This document shows, one piece after another, positions 9,473 to 18,002 of a DNA stretch of 64,000 nucleotides. The stretch covers positions 372,001 through 436,000 of the forward strand of contig CAWBFQ010000003.1 of the NCBI GenBank assembly GCA_963788145.1, written 5' to 3'. Source of the stretch: UTCFX2 sp963788145. Lineage in GTDB: Bacteria > Chloroflexota > Anaerolineae > Anaerolineales > UBA4823. A program made the translations under genes and the position numbers. Positions within the stretch are counted from its first letter, which is position 1. Each line of letters begins with the position of its first letter. The notes below the pieces were generated by a model. That model did no database searches. It saw nothing but the letters and a program-made list of their open reading frames with translations, and was not told where the DNA came from.

Positions 9473-10984
9473 TCAATATAATTTCCGGAAGGCGCCCTTC
9501 AAGTCCTGGTAAAGCTCCAGGAAGAGATCATACTGACGCTCATAGACTTCACTCCCATCTGGGAAGTGAACCTGCTGACCGGTGGTGGCAAGATCGGGAA
9601 CCACCTGCTCGTAATCCTGAAAAATACCCAGGGCATGCCCGGCTAGAAGGATATTACCCAGGTTAGCGGTATCGGTCACGCTGACAGTAGAGAGCGGTTT
9701 GCGGGTGATCTTTGCAAGCGTCTCCAGCCAGGCTCGGCTTTTCAGCCCGCCGCCGACCACGCGTAATTCACTGATTTCTACACCGAGTGATTCAACCGTC
9801 TCAATGTTGTTGCGTAAGGCAAACGAGACGCCTTCCATGATTGCTTTGATGAAATGAGCTTTCTCGCTGCGCAGGTTAACGCCAAAGAACACGCCGCGGG
9901 CGAACGGGTCCCAGTAGGGGGTGCGTTCACCATTCAGATAGGGCAGGAAGATCAAGCCATCGCTGCCATCCGGTACATTCAGGATTGACTGGTTGTAGCG
10001 CTCGAAAATGTCGCCGGATTGAACAAGTGCGTTATCGACCGCATCAAAAGCGTTTTTGAACCAATTCAGCGATTCACCGGCGGTCTGCAGGATGCCCAGT
10101 GTGACCCAGCGCTCGCGCAGGCAATAATGCCAACAGAGTGTGCGGTTCAATCGGTCCAGTAGCGGGTGGTCAGAAAGCACGGTTATCACACCGGCGGTCC
10201 CAATAATCAGGGTAACCTGGCCTGGGCGGACCATCCCAGCTCCCAGGGCTGAGGCTGAGTTATCTGAGCTGCCGTTGGCGACCGGCGTACCTTCTTTGAT
10301 GCCGGTCAGCCGAGCCGCCTCGGCGCTTACTCGCCCGATAATCACATCTGATGGCAGCGCTTGCGGTAGAAGAAGGCGCGGGATATTAAAATAGGTGATA
10401 GCTTCATCTGACCAACGCTCCTCGGAAACATTGAATAACAGTGTGCCGCTGGCTTCGGCAAAATCGGTGGTTATCTCGCCGGTTAGCAGAAATTTGAGGT
10501 AATCTTTGGCTACCAACACATGTCTGGTATTGATCCAAGTCTCCGGCTCGTTCTCTATCACCCAGCGCATGTGGGCAGCGGTATAAGTAGTGGATGGAAA
10601 GTTGGAAGTTTCGCGGAATATTAAATCCAACGCATTCGGATCGCTCTGGATTCTCTCGATGATTTTACTCGAACGCTGGTCCATCCAGGTGATTGCTGGG
10701 CGCAACGGTTGGTTGAATTTATCCAAGTAGACCTGGGTGTGCATCTGCCCACATAGCCCGATCCCTATCACCTGCTTGAATTGCTGTGGATATTTCACTT
10801 GAAGTTCTTCGCAGGCTGCAATGAAACCAGTCCACCAGAGCTGCGGATCTTGCTCGGCAAAGCCCGGTTTGGGGGTTAGGATCGGGTATTCGACATAAGC
10901 CGAACCGATAAGTAGACCCGTTTCACTGAACAGGCTGACTTTCAATCCCGTTGTGCCTAAATCGATGCCCATTAATGTGTTCAT
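9473..10984 (-). CDS. FGGY-family carbohydrate kinase (xylulokinase-like)
   Basis: 503 residues, the usual size for FGGY kinases, which phosphorylate a ketose or polyol with ATP. The ATP-binding phosphate loop is GIDLGTTGLKVSLFSETG at residues 6-23. The sugar-binding segment GLCGQMHTQVYLD then PAITWMDQRS near residues 85-115 matches the xylulokinase/LsrK branch. The C-terminal ATPase motif is LRVVGGGLKSRAWLETLAKI. An open frame extends far upstream of ATG 10984, but it lies inside the permease gene in another frame and is a shadow. ATG 10984 overlaps the permease stop (ATGA), so the two are translationally coupled. With the class II aldolase at the head of the operon it would give a phosphorylated ketose that is then cleaved. 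The exact sugar cannot be read from sequence. Confidence 0.88.
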   Translation of the reverse strand: MNTLMGIDLGTTGLKVSLFSETGLLIGSAYVEYPILTPKPGFAEQDPQLWWTGFIAACEELQVKYPQQFKQVIGIGLCGQMHTQVYLDKFNQPLRPAITWMDQRSSKIIERIQSDPNALDLIFRETSNFPSTTYTAAHMRWVIENEPETWINTRHVLVAKDYLKFLLTGEITTDFAEASGTLLFNVSEERWSDEAITYFNIPRLLLPQALPSDVIIGRVSAEAARLTGIKEGTPVANGSSDNSASALGAGMVRPGQVTLIIGTAGVITVLSDHPLLDRLNRTLCWHYCLRERWVTLGILQTAGESLNWFKNAFDAVDNALVQSGDIFERYNQSILNVPDGSDGLIFLPYLNGERTPYWDPFARGVFFGVNLRSEKAHFIKAIMEGVSFALRNNIETVESLGVEISELRVVGGGLKSRAWLETLAKITRKPLSTVSVTDTANLGNILLAGHALGIFQDYEQVVPDLATTGQQVHFPDGSEVYERQYDLFLELYQDLKGAFRKLY

Positions 10985-11964
10985 ATCGTCCTGCTTTTCA
11001 ACTGGCGTTGGTCGATTAGATATTTGACGATCATCACGAAGATCAGCACAATGCCCCAGATGGCGATGCCGAGGAAGTTCGAGACGCCCATCAGGTTCAG
11101 CCCGCTGGAGATGATTTGCAAGATCACTAGCGCCACCACCAGACCGGAGACGCGCCCAAAACCACCGGCTGCACTCACACCACCCAAAACGGAGGCCAGC
11201 ACAGTAAGCAGCAAGTAGGATTCGCCGTAATCGGCTTTGGCTGAGTTGAAGCGGGCGATCATGATCGCTGCTGCCAGCCCGGCGTACAAACCTGAGATTA
11301 CGTAGGTGCGGATCAGCACTTTGCGATTGTCCACCCCGGAATAGAAACAGGCGGTCGGGTTGGAGCCGTACAGGTAAATATGCGCGCCCAGAGGGGTGCG
11401 GCTCAAGATCAACGACATCAGCCCGGCTGAGAACGCAAAGATCAGGATCGGAACCGGAATGCCCAGGATCATCCCATTGCCGATGAATAGCAGGGCTGAT
11501 GGAAAGCCGGAGAGCACGTAGCCCTTGGTGAGCACAATGGCGATTCCGCTGACCATGATCATGGTGCCCAGGGTGGCAAGGATGGGCGAGATATCCAGCA
11601 CAGCTACAAGCCAACCATTCAGCAGACCGATCAACAGTGCGATGATAGCCCCAGCCAGGATCGCCAACAATACAATCGCAATCACCGTTCCGGGGGATGT
11701 GTCTGGTTTGACCAGCGCGGATAGGATCAGCGCCATTACGATCCCGGACAGGTTAGCCGAGGCGATGATGGACAGATTGATGCCAGATGTGAGCATGGCA
11801 ATCATCATCGCAAGGGAGAGGATACCTAGCTCGGGAAGTTGGAAGGCCATCGATTGGATGTTGTCTTTAGAGAAGAAGCTGGGGCCATTCACGGCTAACA
11901 TCAAGAGCAGCACGGCTGCCAGCACAAGTAAAAGGACAATCAGCTCAGAGTTTTTACGAAACAC
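10981..11964 (-). CDS. Sugar ABC transporter permease (RbsC/LsrC-like)
   Basis: 327 residues with about nine or ten hydrophobic segments, typical of the BPD_transp_2 permeases of ribose, xylose and AI-2 type importers. The first segment starts at residue 8 (LIVLLLVLAAVLLLMLAV). The conserved cytoplasmic loop for contact with the ATPase is seen near GAHIYLYGSNPTACFYSGVD, followed by VLASVLGGVSAAGGFGRVSG. It sits between a second permease gene (80 bases upstream) and the kinase gene, with which it overlaps by four bases. The two permeases probably form a heterodimer in the inner membrane. Confidence 0.9.
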   Translation of the reverse strand: MFRKNSELIVLLLVLAAVLLLMLAVNGPSFFSKDNIQSMAFQLPELGILSLAMMIAMLTSGINLSIIASANLSGIVMALILSALVKPDTSPGTVIAIVLLAILAGAIIALLIGLLNGWLVAVLDISPILATLGTMIMVSGIAIVLTKGYVLSGFPSALLFIGNGMILGIPVPILIFAFSAGLMSLILSRTPLGAHIYLYGSNPTACFYSGVDNRKVLIRTYVISGLYAGLAAAIMIARFNSAKADYGESYLLLTVLASVLGGVSAAGGFGRVSGLVVALVILQIISSGLNLMGVSNFLGIAIWGIVLIFVMIVKYLIDQRQLKSRTI

Positions 11965-12043
11965 GTTAAGACCTCTCTATTTGATAGGTTGGATCGGTTT
12001 CCAACGGGTTGCATTGTTCCTAACAACGATATGTCTTTTGAAT

Positions 12044-13048
12044 TTATTCGTTCATCTCGACAATCAATTTCTGGCTGGAGGTGCGCTTGCGTCGGTAGGC
12101 GCTGGACCCGACGCTGATCAGAATGACCAACCCGATAACTACCTTGTACCAGAAGGATGGCACGTGCATCAGGGTAAGTCCATTGCTCATTACGGCGATC
12201 AGGGTCACACCCAGTAGGGTTCCCAACATGGTGCCGGTCCCGCCGGTCAGACTGGCGCCGCCCAGAACTACGGCGGCCAGCACGTCTAACTCTTTGCCCA
12301 CCAGCGAATTCGGGGCGACGGTCTGGACGAGTAAGGCCTGGATCACGCTGGCGAAGCCTGCCATCAACCCCATAAAGCCGTAGATAAACAAGCGCAAGCG
12401 CAGGATATTGAAACCAGCCCGTTGGGCCGAGGCCAGGTTGCCCCCCATCGCGTAGATGCTCCGCCCCAGAACTGTGTAACGCAGCATGAACCAGCCGACT
12501 GCGATGAAGCAGAACCAGATCAGGGTGATGACCGAGAATCCGTAGCTGCCTCCATTGGCTTTGGTTAGCACGAACACGTTAAGGTTGGCGAAATCGCCAA
12601 ACCAGGTCGGGAAACCGTACAGCCATTTACCCGAGGAGAAAAAAGTGAGCAACCCATAATAGATATTCAGGGTGGCGATGGTGGTGATGATACTTGGGAT
12701 TTCGAAGAAGTGGATGATGGCTGCGTTGATCATGCCGAGCAGCACGCCGATCCCGCCTGCGATCAGGAATACCGTGAAGATATTAAGCCCTTCACCATTA
12801 CGCAGCAGCAGTACAGCGATGGTGTAACCGGTGATGGTGGCAGTAGCAGTGAAGCTGATGTCAATCCCACCGCCGATCAGCACAACCAGCACGCCGATGG
12901 CAAATGTGCCCATCAGCGAGTAGCTTTTCATCAGGTCAAACATGTTTTCCAGACTGAAGAAGCTGGGGTTTATCGTGGTAATCACGATCGAAAAGACCAA
13001 GATGGCTAGGAAGACATAAGTTTCATGCCGGGAGGTGATTTTCTTCAT
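12044..13048 (-). CDS. Sugar ABC transporter permease (RbsC/LsrD-like)
   Basis: 334 residues of the same permease family as the gene after it. It has multiple transmembrane helices (first near residues 12-30), the loop SIYAMGGNLASAQRAGFN, and the following VLAAVVLGGASLTGGTGTMLG, which is the hallmark segment of this family. It begins 13 bases after the end of the ATPase gene, so the two are cotranscribed. Together with the other permease, the double ATPase and the binding protein it makes a complete import system for a monosaccharide or similar small sugar. Confidence 0.9.
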   Translation of the reverse strand: MKKITSRHETYVFLAILVFSIVITTINPSFFSLENMFDLMKSYSLMGTFAIGVLVVLIGGGIDISFTATATITGYTIAVLLLRNGEGLNIFTVFLIAGGIGVLLGMINAAIIHFFEIPSIITTIATLNIYYGLLTFFSSGKWLYGFPTWFGDFANLNVFVLTKANGGSYGFSVITLIWFCFIAVGWFMLRYTVLGRSIYAMGGNLASAQRAGFNILRLRLFIYGFMGLMAGFASVIQALLVQTVAPNSLVGKELDVLAAVVLGGASLTGGTGTMLGTLLGVTLIAVMSNGLTLMHVPSFWYKVVIGLVILISVGSSAYRRKRTSSQKLIVEMNE

Positions 13049-13061
13049 AGTAGTCAGGACC

Positions 13062-14573
13062 TTATGCGGTCAGGTTCACAGTTTCCTGGATCTCATCCGG
13101 CGTGGTTTGGGCTGTATCGAATTCTTTGATTATGCGACCTTTGCGCATGATCAGGACCCGGTTGGCGTTGTTATAGACTTCCGGCACTTCGTCGGAGATG
13201 AGCAGGATGGCTAGACCCTTCTCGGCTAGGCTACGGATAATCTCGTGAATGGCGAACTTGGCGGCCACATCGATCCCTATGGTCGGTCCATCCAGCACCA
13301 ACACCTTCGGATTAACTGCGATCCACTTGGCCAGTACTACCCGCTGCTGATTTCCGCCAGACAGCGTTTGGACGGGCGAATCGACCGAGGGGATCTTGAT
13401 CGACAATTCTTTGACCCAATGTTGGATGCGCATCCGGATAAGATGGTTATCGAGCAGCTTAAAGCGGTTGAGCAGTTTTTCCAGGGTAGTGATCACCAGA
13501 TTCTTGCCGACAGATTGGTTCATCACCAGCCCCTGCACCAGGCGGTCCTCCGGGACATAAGCGATACCCATACGAACAGCGTCCTGGATGGAGTTGATCT
13601 GAACCGGTTGCAACCCCGCCCCGTTCACGGCGAAGAGGATCTGGCCTGAATCGGGTTTATTCACACCAAATAAAGCCAAGGCCAGTTCGGTACGCCCGGA
13701 GCCGAGCAAGCCGGTGATGGCCAGGATCTCGCCGGGATGGAGTGTGAATGAAATATCCTGGAACAAGCCGCGGCGGGTCAGATCGCGCAATTCAAGGATA
13801 GGTGGCCGCTGATCGGTGGAGCGGATAAAAGGAGTATATTCCACTTTTTTACCGGTCATCAGATGGGTCAGTTTTTCATCATTGAGGGATTTACCATCGA
13901 ACACACCGACCATCTTACCGTCCCGGATCACACTAACGCGGTCAGCGACCTGAAGCACTTCGTTCAGCTTGTGGCTGACGAACATGGCCGAAATGCCTTT
14001 CTGGCGCATATCCATCACCACCCCCAAAAGCGAGTCGACTTCCTTTTTAGTGAGCGAGGCAGTCGGCTCATCCATGATGATCAGCCCGACATCCCGGGTG
14101 AGTGCCCGACAAATGGCTACCAATTGCTGGTCGGCGATTGGGATATCTCCGACCAGAGTTTCCAGCGGCAATTTTACGTTGATTCGCTCCATCGCTTTCT
14201 GGGCGATCAGGTGGATTTGTTTCCAACTGATGATCTTTTTTCCTTCGGCGATGAACTGTCCCAGGGCAATATTTTCGGCTACGGTCAGGTTTGGGAACAA
14301 AGCCAGGTCTTGGTAGATCACTTCGATCCCTTTGTGGATCGCGTCGATGGCGTGGTAGCTGTGTTGGGATTGTCCGGCAATCTCGATCACTGCGCCTTGA
14401 TCAGGCTGGACGGTGCCGGAGATTATTTTGATCAGGGTGGATTTGCCGGATCCGTTTTCGCCAGCCAGGCAATGCACCTCGCCTTCAAAAATCTCAAAAT
14501 CGACTTTGTCCAGGGCGGTTACACCGGCGTAGTGTTTACTGATATTCCTGAGGGTGAGAAACGACTCGCTCAT
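13062..14573 (-). CDS. Sugar ABC transporter ATP-binding protein with two nucleotide-binding domains (RbsA-like)
   Basis: 503 residues holding two fused ATPase domains, the arrangement of RbsA/MglA/LsrA. Domain 1 has Walker A GENGSGKST near residues 38-46 and Walker B LIIMDEPTAS near 160. Domain 2 has a degenerate Walker A (GLLGSGRTE near 290), signature LSGGNQQRV near 400 and Walker B LVLDGPTIGID. The second-domain degeneracy is normal in this family, where one site is mostly structural. It powers import through the two permeases encoded downstream. About 200 bases and a strong hairpin separate it from the upstream binding-protein gene, which probably lowers its expression relative to the binding protein. 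Confidence 0.92.
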   Translation of the reverse strand: MSESFLTLRNISKHYAGVTALDKVDFEIFEGEVHCLAGENGSGKSTLIKIISGTVQPDQGAVIEIAGQSQHSYHAIDAIHKGIEVIYQDLALFPNLTVAENIALGQFIAEGKKIISWKQIHLIAQKAMERINVKLPLETLVGDIPIADQQLVAICRALTRDVGLIIMDEPTASLTKKEVDSLLGVVMDMRQKGISAMFVSHKLNEVLQVADRVSVIRDGKMVGVFDGKSLNDEKLTHLMTGKKVEYTPFIRSTDQRPPILELRDLTRRGLFQDISFTLHPGEILAITGLLGSGRTELALALFGVNKPDSGQILFAVNGAGLQPVQINSIQDAVRMGIAYVPEDRLVQGLVMNQSVGKNLVITTLEKLLNRFKLLDNHLIRMRIQHWVKELSIKIPSVDSPVQTLSGGNQQRVVLAKWIAVNPKVLVLDGPTIGIDVAAKFAIHEIIRSLAEKGLAILLISDEVPEVYNNANRVLIMRKGRIIKEFDTAQTTPDEIQETVNLTA

Positions 14574-14737
14574 TCGTTTTTTTTACCTGTTCTAAGCGAT
14601 GTTTTTTGAATCAAATTTCAGATTGACGCTTATTTCTAAGGCCTCCCGGGATGCGCTGAATAGATTATCAACCCGAAACTCATTTCAGGGGCATCTGGGC
14701 GAAATTTTTGGATGAGTTTATTTTGATTTTTGAAGAT

Positions 14738-14766
14738 GGAGCCTCCCCGCAAAGCGGGAAGGCTCC
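14738..14766 (-). terminator. Hairpin between binding-protein and ATPase genes
   Basis: GGAGCCTCCCCGC and GCGGGAAGGCTCC pair across three bases with one mismatch. On the minus strand it follows the binding-protein stop at 14783. The downstream stretch is A/T-rich but not a clean U-run, so it is likely a partial terminator or mRNA-stabilising stem. Such stems often allow more binding protein than transporter to be made. Confidence 0.6.
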
Positions 14767-14782
14767 GGCTGATCGAGAAGAT

Positions 14783-15817
14783 TTAGAAGCCGAGTGATTT
14801 AGCGTTCTCGGCGGTGATGAAGAGTATGGCGTCAGCTTTGACCACGTTGCCATCCAGAGCGACCGGGCCAATGCCGGGGATTTCCATACCAGAGGTGATT
14901 TTGCCGCCCTCCAGCAAGTGTTTGGCAAGCCAGACCATGCCGAAACCAGCGTCAGCTGGGTTCCACAGGATTCCTTCTCGTAGGGACCCATCTTTCAGGT
15001 AGGGCACGGCTTGGGACGGGATGACTGTGCCAACCACGGCGACTTGTTCGGTCAATCCTTTTTCCTTCAGAGCCTGGGCGGCTCCTGGAGGACCAAGGCT
15101 ACCAAAACCAACAATGCCTTTCAAGTTCGGGTAAGCCTTGAGCAGTTCAAGCGTCTTGGTGCGAGCTAATTCCTGGTCCTCGCCGCAGGGGATGCGCTCG
15201 GTCACCAGGTTGAGGTTTGGATATTTCTCCTTGGCGTAAGCGATGCCGGTATCGGCCCAGAAGTTGTGCAGCGGAACGGTCAAGCCGCCGACGAAGATAG
15301 CGTAATCGCCAGTATCGCCCATGTGCTTCACCAGCATGTCCCAGGAAGCCTGGCCGAACTTGACGTTGTCGATCAGTTCGAAGTCATAGTCGTTGCCGAC
15401 TTGGTCAGGAGATTCGTGGGTGATGATAATGATGCCTTTTTCGCGAGCTTTCTGGAAGACAGGCTCGAGAGCTTTGGCATCATTTGGGACGACTGCAATC
15501 GCATCCACGCCTTTGGCAACCAGGTCCTCGACGATCTTGACCTGTTGAGCCGGGTCAGCCTGAGCAGGCCCAACCTGGTAGGCGTTCACGCCCAGCTCGG
15601 TTGCAGCTCGGTTGACGCCGGTCTCCACCGTGTTGAACCACGGAATACCGGTGATCTTGACAACTACGGCGATTTCTAAGGGTTCCTTCACCTCAACTGC
15701 GGGCGCTTCGGTTTTTTCAACCGGGGCGGCGGTGGGCGCAGCTGTAGTGCAGGAAACCAGCATGCTCACCAACACGAATAGGGTCGTGAGCCATAACAGA
15801 TACTTGCTGCTTCTCAT
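14783..15817 (-). CDS. Sugar ABC transporter substrate-binding lipoprotein (LsrB/RhaS-like)
   Basis: 344 residues starting at ATG 15817. Residues 1-22 are a lipoprotein signal peptide ending in a lipobox (MLVSC), followed by a Thr/Ala/Pro linker. The body is a periplasmic-binding-protein fold of the ribose/AI-2 group (Peripla_BP_4): IAVVVKITGIPWFNTVETGV, a two-lobe hinge, VAKGVDAIAVVPNDAKAL near residue 115, and a C-terminal VVKADAILFITAENA. It resembles proteins annotated as autoinducer-2 or rhamnose binding, but the specificity is not decidable here. AAAGGAGAG lies just upstream. An open frame reaching further upstream (to 15868) would not begin with a signal peptide and is rejected. Confidence 0.88.
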   Translation of the reverse strand: MRSSKYLLWLTTLFVLVSMLVSCTTAAPTAAPVEKTEAPAVEVKEPLEIAVVVKITGIPWFNTVETGVNRAATELGVNAYQVGPAQADPAQQVKIVEDLVAKGVDAIAVVPNDAKALEPVFQKAREKGIIIITHESPDQVGNDYDFELIDNVKFGQASWDMLVKHMGDTGDYAIFVGGLTVPLHNFWADTGIAYAKEKYPNLNLVTERIPCGEDQELARTKTLELLKAYPNLKGIVGFGSLGPPGAAQALKEKGLTEQVAVVGTVIPSQAVPYLKDGSLREGILWNPADAGFGMVWLAKHLLEGGKITSGMEIPGIGPVALDGNVVKADAILFITAENAKSLGF

Positions 15818-15919
15818 TCTTTCATCTCTCCTTTCATGGATTTTGTTTGGATGGTAGCTTTGCCGCAAAGCCCGAGATGGCTTTGAAACGACCTGGGAAG
15901 GTTGGTGCGTAATGAGCGC

Positions 15920-16561
15920 CTATTTTTGTCCATATGTTTTGAATTTTTCGCCTACGATTGCCATTTCTTCATCGGAGAGGATAACGGGTTCACCAATACA
16001 TTTGGCCTGGTAATAGATGCGGGCGACCAGCTCGATTTCCTCGGCGGTTGCGAAGGCGGTGGCTAGGTTATTGCCCAATGCGACCAGCCCGTGATTAGCC
16101 ATCAGGCAAGCGTTGTAGTGACCGATCGAGCGGACGATTCCCTCGGCTAGTTCGGGCGAGCCAAAGGTGAAGTATGGAGCAAGCGGCACTTTGTCACCTG
16201 AGAAGCCAACTAGGTAATGCACAGCTGGCAATTCCCAATTCAGGCAAGCGATGGTGACCGCATAGACTGAATGAGTATGTACAACGGCGTTAATATCGGG
16301 ACGATGTTTAAGTAGCCCCAGGTGTATGTTGATTTCACTAGATGGTTTTCGTTGACCGTCGACAATTTCGCCTTCTGGGGTGATTACGACCACATCTGCG
16401 GGGGTCATTTCAAAATAGTCGATTCCACTTGGTTTGATTGCGACCAGGTTGAGTTGACGATCAATCAGGCTGATATTTCCACCGGAGCCAGTGGTCAAAC
16501 CGGATTGAATCAGCTTTTTTCCATACTGCACGATCTGTTCGCGCTCAGCTTGCAATAACAT
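15920..16561 (-). CDS. Class II aldolase (L-fuculose-phosphate aldolase-like)
   Basis: 213 residues from ATG 16561, which has AAGGA eight bases upstream. It shows the class II aldolase/adducin pattern: GSGGNISL near residues 24-31 (phosphate binding), PSSEINIHLGL near 75 with the catalytic Glu, the zinc pair in VVHTHSVYAV near 95, and the third zinc His in MANHGLVALG near 155. Such enzymes cleave a ketose-1-phosphate to dihydroxyacetone phosphate and an aldehyde, using zinc. Being first in the operon with an FGGY kinase last suggests import, phosphorylation and retro-aldol cleavage of a deoxy- or pentose sugar. AraD-like epimerase activity is possible but less likely. Confidence 0.88.
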   Translation of the reverse strand: MLLQAEREQIVQYGKKLIQSGLTTGSGGNISLIDRQLNLVAIKPSGIDYFEMTPADVVVITPEGEIVDGQRKPSSEINIHLGLLKHRPDINAVVHTHSVYAVTIACLNWELPAVHYLVGFSGDKVPLAPYFTFGSPELAEGIVRSIGHYNACLMANHGLVALGNNLATAFATAEEIELVARIYYQAKCIGEPVILSDEEMAIVGEKFKTYGQK

Positions 16562-16616
16562 GGGCAAATCCTTCTGGTGATATTTGTTAATCCAGGATGA
16601 GTATAGCATGCCCGTT

Positions 16617-16680
16617 ACAAAATTACAAGGGTGAAATTTTGTTCAGGTGCATCATTGATCAAATTGGATATTTGTGATCA
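16617..16680. promoter_or_regulatory. Two palindromes upstream of the sugar operon
   Basis: ACAAAATT (16617-16624) and AATTTTGT (16635-16642) form an exact inverted repeat. TGATCAAAT (16656-16664) and ATTTGTGATCA (16670-16680) form a second, imperfect one. Both lie 55-120 bases upstream of the aldolase start and are good candidates for binding sites of the SorC-type regulator at the operon's end. This is inference from position and symmetry only. Confidence 0.4.
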
Positions 16681-16753
16681 GTATTAGAATGAATTACATT
16701 ACAATACCGGTGGGTTATTTAGGCGCATATCCGTAGGATCGCCCTTAGTATGG

Positions 16754-16825
16754 TATAATAAAGAGGCTACTGCAGAGGATTTGTGTGTGTTTTTTGCCGG
16801 TCCTTGTACGGGACGGGCTTTTTTT
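16754..16825 (+). promoter_or_regulatory. Promoter -10 and attenuator-like hairpin in the leader of the RRM gene
   Basis: TATAAT at 16754-16759 is a perfect -10 box; no good -35 is seen. About 40 bases on, GCCGGTCC (16796-16803) pairs with GGGACGGGC (16810-16818) with one mismatch, and seven T follow at once. This is the form of an intrinsic terminator, placed before the ribosome-binding site AAAGGAG of the RRM gene. It may end most transcripts or respond to temperature or to the protein itself. Confidence 0.5.
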
Positions 16826-16847
16826 ATTCACTCAAAGGAGATCAAGA

Positions 16848-17214
16848 ATGGATACAAAGTTATACGTTGGGAACCTGTCTTATGAGACGACAGAAGATGA
16901 TTTGCGTACGCTGTTTACACAGGCTGGCGAGGTCACATCTGTCGCTCTGATCAAAGATCGGGTGACCGGGCAATCGAAAGGGTTTGCTTTTGTCGAGATG
17001 AAAACCCAGAACGATGCCGAATCAGCCATTAAGATGTTTAATGGCTACCGGCTAGGCACGCGTGAGATTAAGGTCAACAAAGCTCGCCCGCCGGAGGAGC
17101 GCTCATTTTCGGGCGGCGACCGTTATGGACAAGGCGGGCGCGGAGGCGGACAGAGTTCGCGGCGGCGATCGGGGTCGCAGCAGTGGTGGCGGCGACCGCA
17201 ACCGGCGATATTAA
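16848..17214 (+). CDS. RRM-type RNA-binding protein with Gly/Arg-rich tail, frameshift near 17146
   Basis: Residues 1-80 are a single RNA recognition motif: RNP2 KLYVGNL at residues 3-9 and RNP1 KGFAFVEM near 43-50. A Gly/Arg/Asp-rich tail follows. This is the architecture of the small bacterial RRM proteins (cold-inducible in cyanobacteria) that bind single-stranded RNA. In the printed frame the tail turns into a Trp/Pro-rich run of unlikely sequence. Dropping one G near 17146 gives the expected tail ending GGDRGRSSGGGDRNRRY and stop at 17214, so the break is probably an error. ATG 16848 follows AAAGGAG at good spacing. The leader contains a terminator-like hairpin, suggesting control at the RNA level. 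Confidence 0.82.
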
Positions 17215-17298
17215 TACCTCCCGGCTATATCAGGAAAGAATTGCAGGTTATTTTTACACCTGCACCCGAACTGTACTATCGTATCCAGGAGGTGATCG

Positions 17299-17775
17299 AT
17301 GGACTTCCAAGTTGGTGATCAGGTGATCCACTGGTCCTTTGGCCCTGGTGAGATTGTGGAATTGGATGAGAAGGAGATCTCAGGAAAAGCAGAGACCTTT
17401 TATGTTTTCCAAACCCCAACTGTCAGGCTATGGGTTCCCCGCAGTGATGGCGAAATGTGCAGCCTGCGTTATGTGACTCCGGCGAGTGAATTCAAGCAAT
17501 TGTTTGAAATCCTGACCGGTCCAGCCAGCCCGTTGAGCGAAGACCGCTTTGAGCGTAGGACGAAGCTCAATGAACGCCTGAAAGACGGCGGGCTGGAATC
17601 GGTCTGTCATGTTCTGCGCGATCTGACCGTTTACGGACGGACAAAAAAATTGAACGAATATGATCAGACAATCATGGAAAGAGCCAGGAACACCCTGGTA
17701 AGCGAGTGGGCGATCTCCTTGAAGACGCCCCGTATGCAAGCATTAAAAGAACTGGGAGACTTGTTAGCTCAATAA
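17299..17775 (+). CDS. CarD-family transcription regulator
   Basis: 158 residues. The N-terminal 65 residues match the RNA-polymerase-interacting Tudor-like domain of CarD/CdnL/TRCF (VGDQVIHWSFGPGEIVELDE, then VRLWVPRSD). The remaining part is helical, as in CarD, which binds DNA near the promoter and stabilises open complexes. The ATG is preceded by AGGAGGTGATCG, a near-perfect ribosome site. It lies 85 bases after the RRM gene on the same strand. A 13-bp perfect hairpin ends the unit. CarD proteins act globally, often on rRNA promoters; the target here cannot be read. Confidence 0.85.
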   Translation: MDFQVGDQVIHWSFGPGEIVELDEKEISGKAETFYVFQTPTVRLWVPRSDGEMCSLRYVTPASEFKQLFEILTGPASPLSEDRFERRTKLNERLKDGGLESVCHVLRDLTVYGRTKKLNEYDQTIMERARNTLVSEWAISLKTPRMQALKELGDLLAQ

Positions 17776-17830
17776 GCACGCCTTTTAGAGATCATATCCG
17801 AAACTTGTTTCAGTATTGAATTGCTCGATG

Positions 17831-17859
17831 AACGCCTATAGAAGAATTCTATAGGCGTT
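17831..17859 (+). terminator. Perfect 13-bp hairpin after the CarD gene
   Basis: AACGCCTATAGAA, loop GAA, then its exact complement ending at 17859. It lies about 55 bases after the CarD stop and about 140 bases before the sulfur-transfer cluster. Only a short T-run follows, so termination strength is unclear. Confidence 0.55.
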
Positions 17860-18002
17860 TGTGATTAATGTTACTATTATATGATGAAGTGGGGGCGTAT
17901 AGTTAAGCCGATGATTAAATATCCTTTTTCGGGTTGGCATGAGAAAGTCAAGGTATTGCGATGATTTAGATCGATACCAGTTTCAGTCAGGTCAATGCCG
18001 TG

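Noticed and set aside
10985..11614. A 210-residue N-terminal extension of the FGGY kinase
   Set aside because: It is His/Pro/Arg-rich, overlaps the permease gene fully, and the kinase's own start motif begins at ATG 10984.
8508..16561. Calling the sugar operon an AI-2 (lsr) operon
   Set aside because: LsrF and LsrG are absent and a class II aldolase is present; the importer type alone does not decide the substrate.
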